Of a stretch of DNA of 64,000 bases, positions 1-9,920 are shown piece after piece. Made by a program: the position numbers and the translations under genes. The notes beneath the pieces were generated by a model, which was not told the DNA's origin, ran no database searches, and saw only the letters and a list, made by a program, of their open reading frames with translations. Origin of the DNA: JAGWRA01 sp963711505 (GTDB taxonomy: Bacteria > Acidobacteriota > Vicinamibacteria > Vicinamibacterales > CAVVIG01); the NCBI GenBank assembly GCA_963711505.1, contig CAVQEJ010000001.1:62001-126000 (forward strand). The letters run 5' to 3'. How positions within the stretch are numbered: the first letter of the stretch is position 1; every line of letters starts with the position of its first letter.

Positions 1-873
1 GGCACCCCGGACTTCGGCACGGCGGCGAACGTCCGGTCGTTCACGGCCGACGACCTGCGTGGCTTCTACCGGACCTGGTACCGGCCGTCCAACGCCCATC
101 TCGTCGTCGTCGGCGACGTGAAGCCCGATGCCGTGATGCCGCTGCTCGAGGAGGCGTTCGGCACGTGGCAGGCGACGGGCGCGGAGCCGCCGCGGCCGGC
201 CCTGCCGGCGGCCGAGGAGCCCGCGCGCCGGCAGATCTACCTGGTCGACAAGCCGGGCGCGGCGCAGTCGGAGATCCGGATCGGCTGGATCGGCGTCGCC
301 CGCTCCACGCCGGACTTCTTCCCGATCACGGTGATGAACACGCTGCTCGGCGGGTCGTTCACGTCGCGGCTGAACCAGAACCTGCGCGAGAAGCACGGCT
401 ACACCTACGGCGCCGGTTCCGGCTTCGACATGCGGCTCGCGCCGGGCCCGTTCGCGGCCGGCGCGGCCGTGCAGACGGACAAGACGGCCGAGGCCCTCCG
501 CGAGTTCTTCAACGAGTTCCACGGCATGCTCACCACGCCGTCGGCCGGCGATGTCGATCGCGCGAAGAACTACGTGGCCCTGCGCTTTCCCGGCACGTTC
601 CAGCAGACGTCCAGCATCGCCCGCCGCCTCGAACAACTCATCGTGTTCAGCCTGCCGCAGGACTACTACGCGCACTACCAGGAGCGGATCGAGCAGGTGA
701 CTCCCGCCGACGTCGAACGGGTCGCGCGGAAGTACATCCAGCCCGATCGCTTCATTGTCGTGGTCGTCGGCGACCGCGCGAAGATCGAGGCCGGCCTCGC
801 CGCGCTGAAGCTCGGTCCGATCACGCCCGTCACGGTCGACCAGATCCTCGGTCCCATCGTCCAGCCGAACTGA
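1..873 (+). CDS. M16 family zinc peptidase-like protein, C-terminal part (cut by window edge)
   Basis: The reading frame is open from base 1, so the gene begins upstream. The visible 290 residues start in the middle of an M16 unit: the stretch WYRPSNAHLVVVGDV is the typical end of an N-terminal M16 lobe, followed by a complete inactive-type C-terminal lobe (NTLLGGSFTSRLNQNLRE and GYTYGAGS are standard M16 C-domain motifs). The HxxEH zinc site, if present, would lie upstream of the window. Such proteins are usually periplasmic or outer-membrane-associated processing peptidases and often occur as pairs in which only one partner is catalytic. The downstream gene is also a secreted metalloprotease on the same strand, 111 bp away. 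Confidence 0.85.
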   Translation, partial: GTPDFGTAANVRSFTADDLRGFYRTWYRPSNAHLVVVGDVKPDAVMPLLEEAFGTWQATGAEPPRPALPAAEEPARRQIYLVDKPGAAQSEIRIGWIGVARSTPDFFPITVMNTLLGGSFTSRLNQNLREKHGYTYGAGSGFDMRLAPGPFAAGAAVQTDKTAEALREFFNEFHGMLTTPSAGDVDRAKNYVALRFPGTFQQTSSIARRLEQLIVFSLPQDYYAHYQERIEQVTPADVERVARKYIQPDRFIVVVVGDRAKIEAGLAALKLGPITPVTVDQILGPIVQPN

Positions 874-984
874 CGGGTCTGCGCGTCACCGCTCACCGCT
901 GAGCTGGCCCCGTGCACGGGGAGCGGTGTACGCTCTTTCCTTTCCCGCCCCCGGGCATTCCGTCACTTCAGGGAGAGTCTCTCG

Positions 985-3551
985 ATGCGCTCACTCATTG
1001 CCACACTGCTGATGGCGCTCGTCGCGCTGCCGGCCGCCGCGGCCGAGCCGCTGCCGACGATCGCGCAGAAGACGGCGGGCCTCACGAAGATCGCAGGCTT
1101 CGTGCCGTTGTACCGCGACGACGCGACCGGCGACATGTACATGGAGATCGATCGGTTCCGCGACGACTTCCTGTACCAGGTCTCGCTGACGGCCGGCGTC
1201 GGCTCGAATCCGATCGGCCTCGACCGCAACCAGCTCGGCCCGACCGCGGTCGTGCACTTCGTCCGCGAGGGTCCGAAGGTCCTGCTCATCCAGCCGAATC
1301 AGGACTACCGGGCCATGACGGACAACAAGGACGTGCAGCGCGGTGTCCGCGAGTCGTTCGCCACCTCCGTGCTGTGGGGCTTCAAGGTGGTGGCCGCCAC
1401 CGGCGACCACGTGCTCGTCGACGCGACCGGCTTCTTCCTGCGCGACGCCCACGGTGTGGCGCGCCAGCTCGAACGGACGAAGCAGGGGAAGTACACGCTG
1501 GACCCGACCCGCAGCGCGTTCTACGAGCCGCGGACGAAGGGCTTCCCCGAGAACACCGAGGTCGAGGTGATGCTCACCTTCACGACCGACGGCACGCCGG
1601 GCGACGAGATCTCGCAGGTGACGCCGACACCCGACGCCGTGACGGTGCGCGAGCACTACTCGCTCGTCCAGCTGCCGCCGCTCGGCAGCTACACGCCGCG
1701 GGCGGCCGATCCGCGCGTCGGCTACTTCGGCGTCCGGTTCAACAACTACGCGGCGCCAATCGACGGGCGGCTGGTCGAGACCTGGATCGCCCGTCACAAG
1801 CTCGTCAAGCAGCACCCGGCGGCCGCGATCTCCGACCCCGTCGAGCCGCTGATGTACTACGTCGACAACACGGCGCCGAAGATCATCCAGGACGCGATCA
1901 TGGAAGGCGTGTCGTGGTGGAACCAGGCGTTCGAGGCGGCCGGATTCCACAACGCGCTGCAGGTGCGGGTGCTGCCCGAGGGGGCCGACCCCATGGATCT
2001 CCGCTACAACATGATCAACTGGGTCGACCGATCCACGCGCGGCTGGTCGTACGGCGGCGGCGTGATCGATCCGCGCACCGGCCAGATCCTGAAGGGGAAC
2101 GTGACGCTCGGCTCGATGCGCATCCGGCAGGACTACCTCATCGGCAGCGGCCTGGTGCCGACGTCCACCTCGCTCGGCGCCGCCGAGGGGATGGCGCCGT
2201 TCTCGTGGAGCTTCATGCGCGGCCTCTGCGACGCGGCCGCCCTGCCGGACGAGTCGTACCTCGCCGATTTCGATCCCTCGACGACACCCGTGCAGATGGC
2301 GATGGCGCGCCTGCGCCAGCTGGCGGCCCATGAGTCGGGACACTCGCTCGGCCTGGCGCACAACTTCGCGGCCAGCACCTACGGGCGTGCCTCGGTGATG
2401 GACTATCCGGCGCCGCTCGTCGAGATCAACGACGGCCACCTCGACCTGTCGCACGCCTACGCGGTCGGCATCGGCAAGTACGACAAGTTCGCCATCAAGT
2501 ACGGCTACAGCCAGTTCCCGCCGGGGACCGACGAGCACAAGGCGCTCGCACAGGTCATCGCCGAGGGTCAGAAGGAGGGGATGCTGTTCCTCAGCGACGC
2601 CGACGCCCGGCCCGCCGGAGCCGCCGATCCGCTGGTGAACCTCTGGGACAACGGCTCCGATCCGGTCGCCGAGCTCCGCCACGAGATGGAGGTCCGCAAG
2701 ATCGGCCTCTCGGAGTTCGGGCTGAAGAACATCCCCAACGGCACGCCGCTGGCGGCCCTGCAGGCGAAGCTGCTGCCGCTCTACCTGCACCAGCGATACC
2801 AGCTGTTCGCCGCCACCAAGACGATCGGCGGGATGTACTACACCTACTCGGTCAAGACCGCCGGCGCGCCAAGTCCGGCGTCAATCGTGCAGATCGTGCC
2901 GGCGGCGAAGCAGCGTGACGCGCTGAAGGCGGTCCTCGCGACGCTCGACCTCGACGCGCTGACGCTGCCGCAGCGGATCCTCGCGCTGATTCCTCCGCTC
3001 CCCGACGGCGACCACCCGCCGACCGAGGAGCTCTTCACCGGGCACACGAGTCCGGTGTTCGACCCGGTGGCTGCCGCGGCGATCGCGGCCGACATGACGG
3101 TGTCTGGGCTGCTGCAGCCGCAGCGCGACGCCCGGCTCGTCGAGTTCCACGGCCGGGACGCCGCAACGACCCGGGATTCGTGGAGGTCGTGCAGGCGCTC
3201 GTCGCGAAGACCTGGACGGACGCACACCCGGCCAACGGTTCCCAGGCGGTCGTCGCCCGCGCCATCCAGCACGTGGTCGTGCAGCGGCTGATGGATCTGG
3301 CGGCCGACCAGTCGGCCGACGCGCAGGTGCGGGCCGTGGCAACCGCCGCGCTGCGGACGCTGCGCGACAGCCTGAAGACGACGCCGGCGGGCGCCGACGC
3401 CATCACCGTGGCGTTCCGCCAGACGACGAGCTCGGATATCACCCGGTTCCTGAACCGGCCCGCGGCCACCTACGCACCGACGAAGACGCAGCCGGAGCCG
3501 CCGGGCGACCCGATCGGCGGGTCGAGTTCGAGCGGATCGATTCCGCGGTAG
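985..3551 (+). CDS. secreted zinc-dependent metalloprotease, DUF5117-like (one frame break)
   Basis: Begins with a Sec signal peptide (hydrophobic core LLMALVALPAAAA, cleavage after about residue 20) and a purine-rich ribosome site ahead of ATG 985. About 855 residues if the frame break near 3158-3165 is repaired: the first frame runs to around LVEFHGRD and a second resumes with PGFVEVVQALV and ends at 3551. The catalytic motif HESGHSLGLAHN near residue 450 has HExxH plus the third histidine of metzincins, followed by a Met-turn-like SVMDY. Length and architecture match the DUF5117/DUF4953 zinc protease family, common in Bacteroidota and Acidobacteriota, generally extracytoplasmic; the substrate is unknown. 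A strong terminator follows directly. Confidence 0.85.
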
Positions 3552-3560
3552 GGGAGACAG

Positions 3561-3592
3561 GCGCCCGGGCGCTCACGTGCCCGGGCGCTTTT
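3561..3592 (+). terminator. Rho-independent terminator of the metalloprotease gene
   Basis: A perfect 10-bp GC stem (GCGCCCGGGC pairing with GCCCGGGCGC) with an 8-base loop is followed immediately by TTTT. It begins 10 bases after the metalloprotease stop codon. Confidence 0.9.
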
Positions 3593-3596
3593 CGTG

Positions 3597-3613
3597 CCGA
3601 GCCTGAAGCTCGG
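3597..3613. repeat. REP-like palindrome, copy 1
   Basis: CCGAGC-CTGAA-GCTCGG hairpin followed by CGCTACGA. The same design (stem ending in GAGC, loop ending GAA, stem starting GCTC, then a CTACGA-like tail) recurs at 9875 and 50842, always between genes. Confidence 0.6.
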
Positions 3614-3650
3614 CGCTACGAGAGTCCTGCGGCCCCGGAGCCCGAGCCAG

Positions 3651-3679
3651 TAGCCCGTAGCCCGTAAGCCCGTAGCCCG
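3651..3679. repeat. heptamer tandem repeat (TAGCCCG)n in a convergent spacer
   Basis: Four units of TAGCCCG, one with an extra A, fill the space just before the stop codon of the minus-strand pilin-like gene. A related array occupies the convergent spacer at 21018. Confidence 0.75.
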
Positions 3680-3680
3680 T

Positions 3681-6139
3681 CTACTTCCCCGGCTCCGTCA
3701 CCTGCGTGAAGCCGAGGGTATTGAGGTCGCGGAAGACCGGCGTCCGCGGCGGCAGCAGGGCGGGCGTCAGGAAGTCGGTGTCGAAGTTGTAGCCGCGGCT
3801 CGGCGGGCTGTACACGTTCGTGCAGCACTTGTAGGTGCCGACGGCCTGCCGGCTGTAGAAGAAGCTGGCGATCGCCCCCCGGTAGTTCAGCGATGCCCCG
3901 CTCCAGCTCTCGATGTAGCGCAGGAAGTTGTGGACGCCGCCGTCGGTGCCGAAGTCCTGTGCGGCGCCCCAGCTCGGCCACGGGAACGACAGCGGCTTGC
4001 CGGCAATCACCGCGAGTCGGTACCAGGTGGTGCTGGCGTGGCGCCCGCCCGGATTCTGCGGCGACGAGAACGATTCGTCGTCGTTCCAGCTGTTCGAGAG
4101 CAGCGTCAACGCGTCGGCGATGACGGCGGTCGCCACGTGCGGATCGCCGAACCCGCCCGAGGCGTTCCAGTCGCCCTGCAGGTAGACCGGGTTCTCGGCG
4201 ACCACCGTCAGCCCGGGCGAGATGATGTTGCCGAGGCTGCCGTCGGTCAGCTTCAGCGCCCGCCGGAAGAAGATCGGCCGGTTCACCTTCGCGACGGCGG
4301 CGGTCACGGCCGTCGTCGGCGTGGCGGACGAATCGAGCGGCGAGCTGGCGCCGGTCGGCGGGTCGGGCACGCCGCCGTAGGTGTCGAGCACGCCGTTACC
4401 GTTCACGTCCTCGCCGGGGTCCAGGACGCCGTTCGGGGTACCGGAGGACGACGAAGGGTTGATCGACATCCTCGTACCCGTACTCGCCCGTCTCCTGGTT
4501 CGTCGCATCCTTGTTGTTCCGGCGGTCCGAGAAGTACACCGACGTAGCCGGTCTCGTCCATCGCGCCGGTGCCCTCGGTGCCGATCTCGCCGCGGAACCA
4601 GCGCGAGAGGTTGCGCACGTCCAGCTCCACGTAGCCCATGACGCCGCCGAGGTAGATGTTGCCGCTCGAGGTCCAGTTGTTGTCGCGGACGTCGCCCTCC
4701 CGCGGATCGAACAGCACGTCCGGCCAGTAGTCGTAGGCACTCATGCTGCCGTTGCCACAGGCGTTGCCCGGCGCGGTCGAGGGGTTGTCGCGCAGGTGCT
4801 CGATCCGGATCACCGCGTCCGGATTCGGCTCCGTGCAGCCGCCGACGCCGAGATTGCGGCCGGCGATGCCGAGGCTGAGGATGTCGCTGGTGACGTCGGT
4901 CCAGTTGCCGGCGGTGTCCTGCTTCTCGATCTTCAGGTAGCCGCCGAGCAGCGGCGTGTCGGCCGGCGATCGGTAGCCGTCACCGGACACACCCGACGAC
5001 AGCGCGAGCGGCGGGTGGTTGGCGTCCACGGTGTACCCGGTGATCGGATTGACCGCCAGGTTGCCCAGGTAGACGGGCGGCGTCGCCGTCACCGTCGGCA
5101 GCGACGTGAGGTCCGCGGGAGTGTCCGACAGCAGGATCCGCAGGCTCGCCATGCTGTAGTAGCGCTGGCCGAACAGCACCGGGTTCGTGATGTTCTCGGT
5201 CGGCGACGCCGGCCGCCGGATGAGATCCGTCGTCTGCCCCCCCACCGTGATGAGCGGCAGGTCGAGCCGCGTGGCGCCCGTCCGGCCGTTGCGGATGTTG
5301 CCGTTGTAGGTGCCCAGCGACAGGTTGGTCCACGTCGGCTCGTTCTGCGAGGAGCCGACGGTGCCGACCAGGCTGCCCTCCGACGACTTCAGCGCCCGGT
5401 AGGCGCCCGGCGACGTCAGGACCTTCACCGTCCCGGTGTAGTTGCTGCTGGTCGGCCAGCCGTTGGACAGGTTCGTCCGGATCACGTCGCCGACGGCCGT
5501 CACCTTGTCGGCCATGGTGAGCGTGCTGCCGCTGCCCTCCGCCAGGAAGAGGTTGCCGTTGGTGTGCACGCGGCCGCCGAAGTTGAAATCCGGTCCGGCG
5601 AAGAAGCTGAGGTCGGTGTCGGAGAAGGTGCCGAACTGGAAGACCGGAATGGCCACCGTCTGCATCGTCCGCGTCAGGTGGACCTCGCCGCTCCGCGTCG
5701 TCCGGGCCGTCACGTCCATCTGGTACGGCGTCACCAGGCCGATGAGGCCCTGATAGGCACCCGAGAGGATCGTCCGGTCCTGGGCCACCGGGTTGCCGTC
5801 GGCGTCCACGGCGAAGTTGATCGTGTAGCCGGACGATCCATCCGCGGCCTGATAGACGATATTCGAGAGCGCGGGCGGGCTCGTCGTCAGGGCGTCGATC
5901 TGCGCCGCGGTCGGCGCGACGTTGGTGGCGAACAGGTTGCCGAGGTCGGCCGTCAGCTTCTCGAGGCCGGCGTGGGCCGCGTAGAACGCCTGCGTCCGGT
6001 CCATGTCGATGCCGCGGAAGCGCTGGTCGCTCATCACCACGGCGGTGAAGCCGATGAGCAGCGACGAGATCAGCATCATCACGAGCAGCGTGGTGATGAG
6101 GGCGATGCCCCGCTCCGACGATCGCGTGTGTTCAGCCAT
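3681..6139 (-). CDS. PilX-like type IV pilus accessory protein (two frame breaks)
   Basis: The N-terminus has the class III leader pattern with a cleavage glycine then a hydrophobic helix (SERGIALITTLLVMMLISSLLIGF); as in PilX-type proteins the usual Glu5 is absent. The rest is a large extracytoplasmic region of about 800 residues with a calcium-site-like stretch near its C-terminal third (DVNGNGVLD), much longer than proteobacterial PilX. The frame breaks near 4545 and again near 4470; the three pieces join smoothly (GYV, then YFSDRRNNKDATNQETGE, then SSSSGTPNGVLDPGEDVNGN). It is the last gene of the pseudopilin operon, 89 bp after the PilW-like gene, and probably takes part in a minor-pilin tip or secretion complex. 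Confidence 0.75.
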
Positions 6140-6228
6140 GGGACACTTTCACGTTCTCAGTCTTCGGTCTCCGGTCGGAGTCTCTCTTCACTTCCCAATT
6201 CCGACTTCCGGACTCTCAATTCGGAACG

Positions 6229-7257
6229 CTAGTGATACCGATCCACGTAGGCCAGGTTCCGCAGGCTCACCTGCGTGTTCAGGTGCGTCCGCAGGTAGTC
6301 GCCGAGCTGCGACACCTTGTCGTCCGACCGGACCCCGATATGGAGGTTCACCTTGCGGATCTCGCTCGCGTTGTTCGGCGCGGCCGCATCCTTCACGTCG
6401 GTCGGGTTCGTCCCGCCGTCGACCAGGTCGTAGGAGATCTGCAGGTCCTCGATGACGCCGGCCAGCGCCAGCGCGCTCCCGAAGCCGATCTGCCGCACCA
6501 GGCGCGGCGCGCCCGGCGTCGTGGTCGGGTCGACGTAGAAGGTGACCATCTCGATCCGCGTCGCGGTCGTCGGCGGGAACACGCCCGGGCTGCTCTGCAG
6601 CTGCATGATCGTCCCCTGCGGCGCGGATCGCTGGTTCAGGTTCATCGGATCGCCGTTGTCGAAGTAGACCGTCTGGCCGCCGCTCACGCGCGTGACCATC
6701 TGCAGCGCATTGCCGAGTGCGTTGCTGAACATGACCAGGTCGCCGACCTGGATGCCGTTGTCGGTGTTCGTGATCGACGTGCCGGCATCGACGGTCATGC
6801 TCGACCCGTCCGACGCCACCGTGGTCAGCGGCGTCTGGCTCAGGTTGAGCGAGCTGTCGGCGTACAGCACGGTGATCATGTCGGTGGTCTGGCCGTCGAC
6901 CGTCGGCCCGATGGCCGCGCCGGTCTCGACGGCCGACAGCACGCCGGACGAGGTGTCGAAGGTGTAGGAGTCGCCCGGCGGGCTCGGCCGGTTCAGCGCC
7001 ACCGCCCCGGCGCCCGACGGCACCGGGATGCCGCCGGTCGGGATGCCGGCGCCCGTCTGCAGCAGGTCGCGCACCATCAGGTCGGTGCCGGCGCGCAGGT
7101 TCTGGCTCGAGTCGCCCAGCTGCGTCGCGGTGGTGTTCACCGTCAGCGCGTTGTTGAACGTCGTCAGCGCGCCGCCGAGGATGATCAGCACGATCGCCAC
7201 GCTGATCATCAGCTCGATGAGCGTGAAGCCGTCTTCGCGATGGACTGCGCCTGTCAT
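6229..7257 (-). CDS. PilW-like minor pseudopilin
   Basis: A 342-residue protein with a textbook prepilin signal: short basic leader, cleavage site G|FTLIE with Glu5, then a roughly 20-residue hydrophobic helix. The remainder is a soluble beta-rich pseudopilin body with C-terminal NLAYVDRYH. A GTG at 7260 and ATG at 7257 are adjacent alternatives; ATG is preferred. It starts only a few bases after the PilV-like stop at 7262, so the two are co-transcribed. Expected to be processed by a prepilin peptidase and assembled with the other minor pilins in the inner membrane. Confidence 0.85.
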   Translation of the reverse strand: MTGAVHREDGFTLIELMISVAIVLIILGGALTTFNNALTVNTTATQLGDSSQNLRAGTDLMVRDLLQTGAGIPTGGIPVPSGAGAVALNRPSPPGDSYTFDTSSGVLSAVETGAAIGPTVDGQTTDMITVLYADSSLNLSQTPLTTVASDGSSMTVDAGTSITNTDNGIQVGDLVMFSNALGNALQMVTRVSGGQTVYFDNGDPMNLNQRSAPQGTIMQLQSSPGVFPPTTATRIEMVTFYVDPTTTPGAPRLVRQIGFGSALALAGVIEDLQISYDLVDGGTNPTDVKDAAAPNNASEIRKVNLHIGVRSDDKVSQLGDYLRTHLNTQVSLRNLAYVDRYH

Positions 7258-7261
7258 CACA

Positions 7262-7804
7262 TCACGCCCAGTTGGAGATATAGCTCGTCAGCACGTACTT
7301 CCGCGTGACGTCGCCGTCGTGATAGGTGACCGTGACCGTGATCTTGCGCAGGTCGGTCTCGAGGTCGCGGATCTCGATCTCGCGGGTGAAGCCGCTCAGC
7401 GGAATCGTCCGGTCGTCGGCCGTCCCCATCATGCCGTCCGGACCCGGATTCGTCACCGTCTCCACCGCGCCGTCGTCGGCCGTGTTCACGAGGCCGTCGG
7501 CGCCCGGCGAGTCCAGCGGCTGCGGCCCATCGAGGAAGATCCCGCCGTCCGACCCCGACGCGCCCTTCACGTTCCGGATCTGCGCCCAGGTGATCGTCTT
7601 CGAGTCGCGCGCCGCGTAGACGCTCTCGATCGCCTCGGCCGCCTTCTGCGTCGCGATCACCTGCGCGGGTGAACCGGCCAGCCGCTGCATCCCCGTGGTG
7701 AGCACGGCCGCCGCCCCGAGCAGACCGGTCGCGAGAATGCCCATCGCGATCATCGTCTCGATGAGCGAAAAGCCCCGCTGGCTCCGGTCGACCATCGGCT
7801 CCAT
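7262..7804 (-). CDS. PilV-like minor pseudopilin
   Basis: 180 residues. Prepilin leader RSQRG|FSLIETMIAMGIL with Glu5 of the mature protein, then a hydrophobic helix. The ATG at 7804 shares its A with the TGA stop of the FimT-like gene (TGATG overlap), which fixes the start and implies translational coupling. The middle contains an aspartate/glycine-rich stretch (SPGADGLVNTADDG) that could bind a metal ion; this is an inference. It lies second in the operon fimT-pilV-pilW-pilX type, the usual minor-pilin priming set. Confidence 0.85.
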   Translation of the reverse strand: MEPMVDRSQRGFSLIETMIAMGILATGLLGAAAVLTTGMQRLAGSPAQVIATQKAAEAIESVYAARDSKTITWAQIRNVKGASGSDGGIFLDGPQPLDSPGADGLVNTADDGAVETVTNPGPDGMMGTADDRTIPLSGFTREIEIRDLETDLRKITVTVTYHDGDVTRKYVLTSYISNWA

Positions 7805-8364
7805 CACTGCTCCCATTGCCTGCCGGTCCAGCGATAGCCGCGCACGCGCCCCGTCGCGCCCAGCACGGTCACCGCGCGCGCCGACCGCGGCTCGTTCGGA
7901 ATGCCGAGGAACACCGTGCCGTTGAGCGGCACGCCCGACTGATCGATGAACGTCCCGTCGCTCGTGAACAGCATCGACGTCGCCGCCCCGAAGTCGACCG
8001 CCGACGTCGCCCCGAAGGCATCCGGCGTATCGGGCACGCCGGGAAACTGCATGAACTGCACGTTGCTCTCGAGCGGCACCAGGCTCAGGATCGTCGTGCC
8101 GTTCGGAATGTCCTGCCGCACCAGCTGAACCTGGCTGCCGGCGACGAAGTTCACCTGGATGTTTCTCCGCTGGCTGATCGCCAGCTCGCGCGCCGTGTTC
8201 AGCTGCGCGATGACGACACGCATGCCGGAGTCGCCCCGGATCGACGGCAGCGACACCTGCGCCTGGAACACCGCCATCGCGGCGACGATGCCCATGATCG
8301 CCACGACGACCATGAGCTCGGTCATCGTGAAGCCGGCGGCGCTGCGAAGAGTTGTGCGGGTCAT
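7804..8364 (-). CDS. FimT/GspH-like pseudopilin
   Basis: First gene of the operon, 186 residues from the ATG at 8364. The leader MTRTTLRSAAG is followed by FTMTELMVVVAIMGIVAAMAV, with Glu5 and a hydrophobic helix; the body has the GspH/FimT pattern (ARELAISQRRNIQVNF). A longer start at 8427 is possible but would overlap the sigma-54 promoter, so it is rejected. The gene overlaps the next one by its stop codon. Confidence 0.85.
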   Translation of the reverse strand: MTRTTLRSAAGFTMTELMVVVAIMGIVAAMAVFQAQVSLPSIRGDSGMRVVIAQLNTARELAISQRRNIQVNFVAGSQVQLVRQDIPNGTTILSLVPLESNVQFMQFPGVPDTPDAFGATSAVDFGAATSMLFTSDGTFIDQSGVPLNGTVFLGIPNEPRSARAVTVLGATGRVRGYRWTGRQWEQ

Positions 8365-8418
8365 GAAACACTCGGCGCGGACCGGCCCCGATCGACCGCC
8401 TCGCTGCATCCGCAGGCA

Positions 8419-8433
8419 GCAAGGCATGTTCCA
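8419..8433 (-). promoter_or_regulatory. sigma-54 promoter of the pseudopilin operon
   Basis: On the minus strand the sequence is TGGAAC-ATGCC-TTGC, matching the sigma-54 consensus TGGCAC-N5-TTGC at all positions but one, with the invariant GG (-24) and GC (-12) correctly spaced. Transcription would start near 8407, about 43 bases ahead of the FimT-like ATG. Sigma-54 control of pilin genes is well known in other bacteria; here it is inferred from the motif. Confidence 0.65.
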
Positions 8434-8718
8434 CCGGCCATATCGGCTACCAAGTTCAATTTCTTCAATCTGATAGCGGAAGTTCCCGGTCGAAGACCGG
8501 CACGGCGGGCACTGACCACTTGGTCGGTGAGCTGACAGATCTGGAAGGCGGGCGGAGCCGGAACCGGCCTCAGGCCGGCGGGACGGGGCGCCGTAACAAC
8601 GCGGTCAGGCCGGAACCCGCCGGGGGCGGAACGGCCCGGCCGGCGCCACGACGCAGGCTGGCGGGATCTTGCTGGCAGGGCCGGCTGACAGACGGCCGGC
8701 CCGTCCAGACGGGCTCGA
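8434..8718. other. intergenic region with GC-rich hairpins
   Basis: No coding frame is convincing. It holds a perfect hairpin at 8486-8500 (CCGGTC-GAA-GACCGG) and several further GGCCGG-type inverted stretches around 8570-8700. No riboswitch class that I know was recognised. It may carry an upstream activator site for the sigma-54 promoter, which I cannot identify. Confidence 0.4.
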
Positions 8719-8904
8719 TCAGCAGTCCAGGCAGCGGACTTCGCCGAAGATATCGTCGAGCTTGTCCTGATTCTCGCGCGCATAGTTCACCAGACAGCGC
8801 ACGGCCTTGCCGACATCGGCGAGATCGTACTTCTTCGCCATTTCCTGCAGGAACTTCACCTTCTCGCTCTCGAGCTCGATCGACTGCGGCGCCAGGTCCT
8901 TCAT
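8719..8904 (-). CDS. small ribbon-helix-helix-like protein of unknown function
   Basis: 61 residues from the ATG at 8904, chosen because GGAGA lies 8 bases upstream; the longer reading to 8982 lacks a site and starts in low-quality sequence. The layout is a short strand (QSIELES), a helix (EKVKFLQEMAKKYD) and a second helix (DVGKAVRCLVNYARE), which resembles the MetJ/Arc DNA-binding fold; two cysteines sit at the C-terminus (RCLDC). I do not recognise the family by name. Monocistronic, between divergent or unrelated genes. A DNA-binding role is an inference from the predicted fold. Confidence 0.65.
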   Translation of the reverse strand: MKDLAPQSIELESEKVKFLQEMAKKYDLADVGKAVRCLVNYARENQDKLDDIFGEVRCLDC

Positions 8905-9012
8905 GAATCGTCTCCGTCGGAATATACGCGGCCGTAGGCGGCTGTCTGCAATGCCGTCTGTAATGATGACATCCGTAATCATGTCACGGGAACGGCGTCA
9001 CGCCCATCCCCG

Positions 9013-9846
9013 TCAGGCGCGGTCCCCCAGGCGGGCCCACCCTTCCGCATACAGCCCCGCCCGCACCGGCAGGTACCCGGGATAGGCGCGCCGCGCTCGC
9101 TCCACGCGCGACCGCTCGAGCCGGACGAGGGCGACCGGGTCGGTCGTTTCGACGAGCACCTCACCGTCGGGGGCGACCGCGAACGACGGACCGCCGATCA
9201 GCACGCCCTGCTCGGGAGCGGGCCGGTTCACCGACAGGACGTAGGCGCAACTGGTCAGCGCGTTGGCGATGAAGACGACGCGCCAGCGCGGGTAGGTCTG
9301 CCGTTCAGTCGCGCGCGGGTTCAGAATCGCCTCGGCTCCCAGCGCACCGAGCAGATGCGAGCCCTCGGGCCGGTTGATGTCGGAACAGATCTGCACGCCG
9401 AACCGCAGGCCGAAGCCATCGATGACCGACGGCATCGCCGTGCCGCCGTCGTAGTGCGAGGTCTCCCAGAAGCCGGGCTCCTCGGGGATGTGCAGCTTCT
9501 GATACGTCGCGCGCCGCTCGCCGGCGGCGTCGAACACGAGCGCGGTGTTGTGTCGCCGCCCGCTCACCTCATCGCGTACGATGGCGCCGCCGACGAGGCC
9601 GATGCCGGTCTCGCGCGCGGCCGCCGCCAGCTCGCGGTCGCGCCTCCCTCCGGGTGCCTCGGCGTCATCGTCGCGCACGGTCTTCGTCGCCGGCGACCAG
9701 GGGTTCAGCGGGATTTCCGGCAGCACGGCGAGCTCGGCGCCCTGCGCCTTCGCCTCCTGCAGCCGCCGCCGCAACCGCGCCGGCCCGTCTTCCGAGAAGA
9801 ACACATCGCTCACGAGCGCCACCGTCAGCACATCCGCTCCCGCCAT
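9013..9846 (-). CDS. carbon-nitrogen hydrolase (nitrilase superfamily)
   Basis: 277 residues, the typical length. The catalytic triad is visible: Glu44 in VLPEIPLNPW, Lys117 in TYQKLHIPEEPGFWE and Cys154 in QICSDINRPE, spaced as in aliphatic amidases and N-carbamoylputrescine amidases. The YQKLHIPEEPGFWE segment is closest to the N-carbamoylputrescine amidase / beta-ureidopropionase-like branch, but the substrate cannot be fixed from sequence alone. GAGGAAG lies upstream of the ATG. It follows the symporter gene on the same strand by 75 bp, separated by a REP-like hairpin, so an uptake-and-hydrolysis pairing is possible but unproven. Confidence 0.85.
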   Translation of the reverse strand: MAGADVLTVALVSDVFFSEDGPARLRRRLQEAKAQGAELAVLPEIPLNPWSPATKTVRDDDAEAPGGRRDRELAAAARETGIGLVGGAIVRDEVSGRRHNTALVFDAAGERRATYQKLHIPEEPGFWETSHYDGGTAMPSVIDGFGLRFGVQICSDINRPEGSHLLGALGAEAILNPRATERQTYPRWRVVFIANALTSCAYVLSVNRPAPEQGVLIGGPSFAVAPDGEVLVETTDPVALVRLERSRVERARRAYPGYLPVRAGLYAEGWARLGDRA

Positions 9847-9874
9847 CGTCTTCCTCGCTCCCTGGCTCCTGTCG

Positions 9875-9892
9875 GCCGAGCCGAAGCTCGGC
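9875..9892. repeat. REP-like palindrome, copy 2
   Basis: GCCGAGC-CGAA-GCTCGGC, a perfect 7-bp stem followed by CCTGCGA; same architecture as the copies at 3597 and 50842. It lies between the symporter stop and the amidase start. Confidence 0.6.
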
Positions 9893-9920
9893 CCTGCGAC
9901 CGACGATTACGACCGCGCCG

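Noticed and set aside
991..2790. 599-codon minus-strand open frame
   Set aside because: Antisense shadow of the metalloprotease whose HExxH motif is in the plus frame.
8434..8718. Possible cyclic-di-GMP riboswitch upstream of the pilin operon
   Set aside because: Hairpins are present but none of the conserved GEMM elements; the transcript also starts downstream of this region if the sigma-54 site is right.
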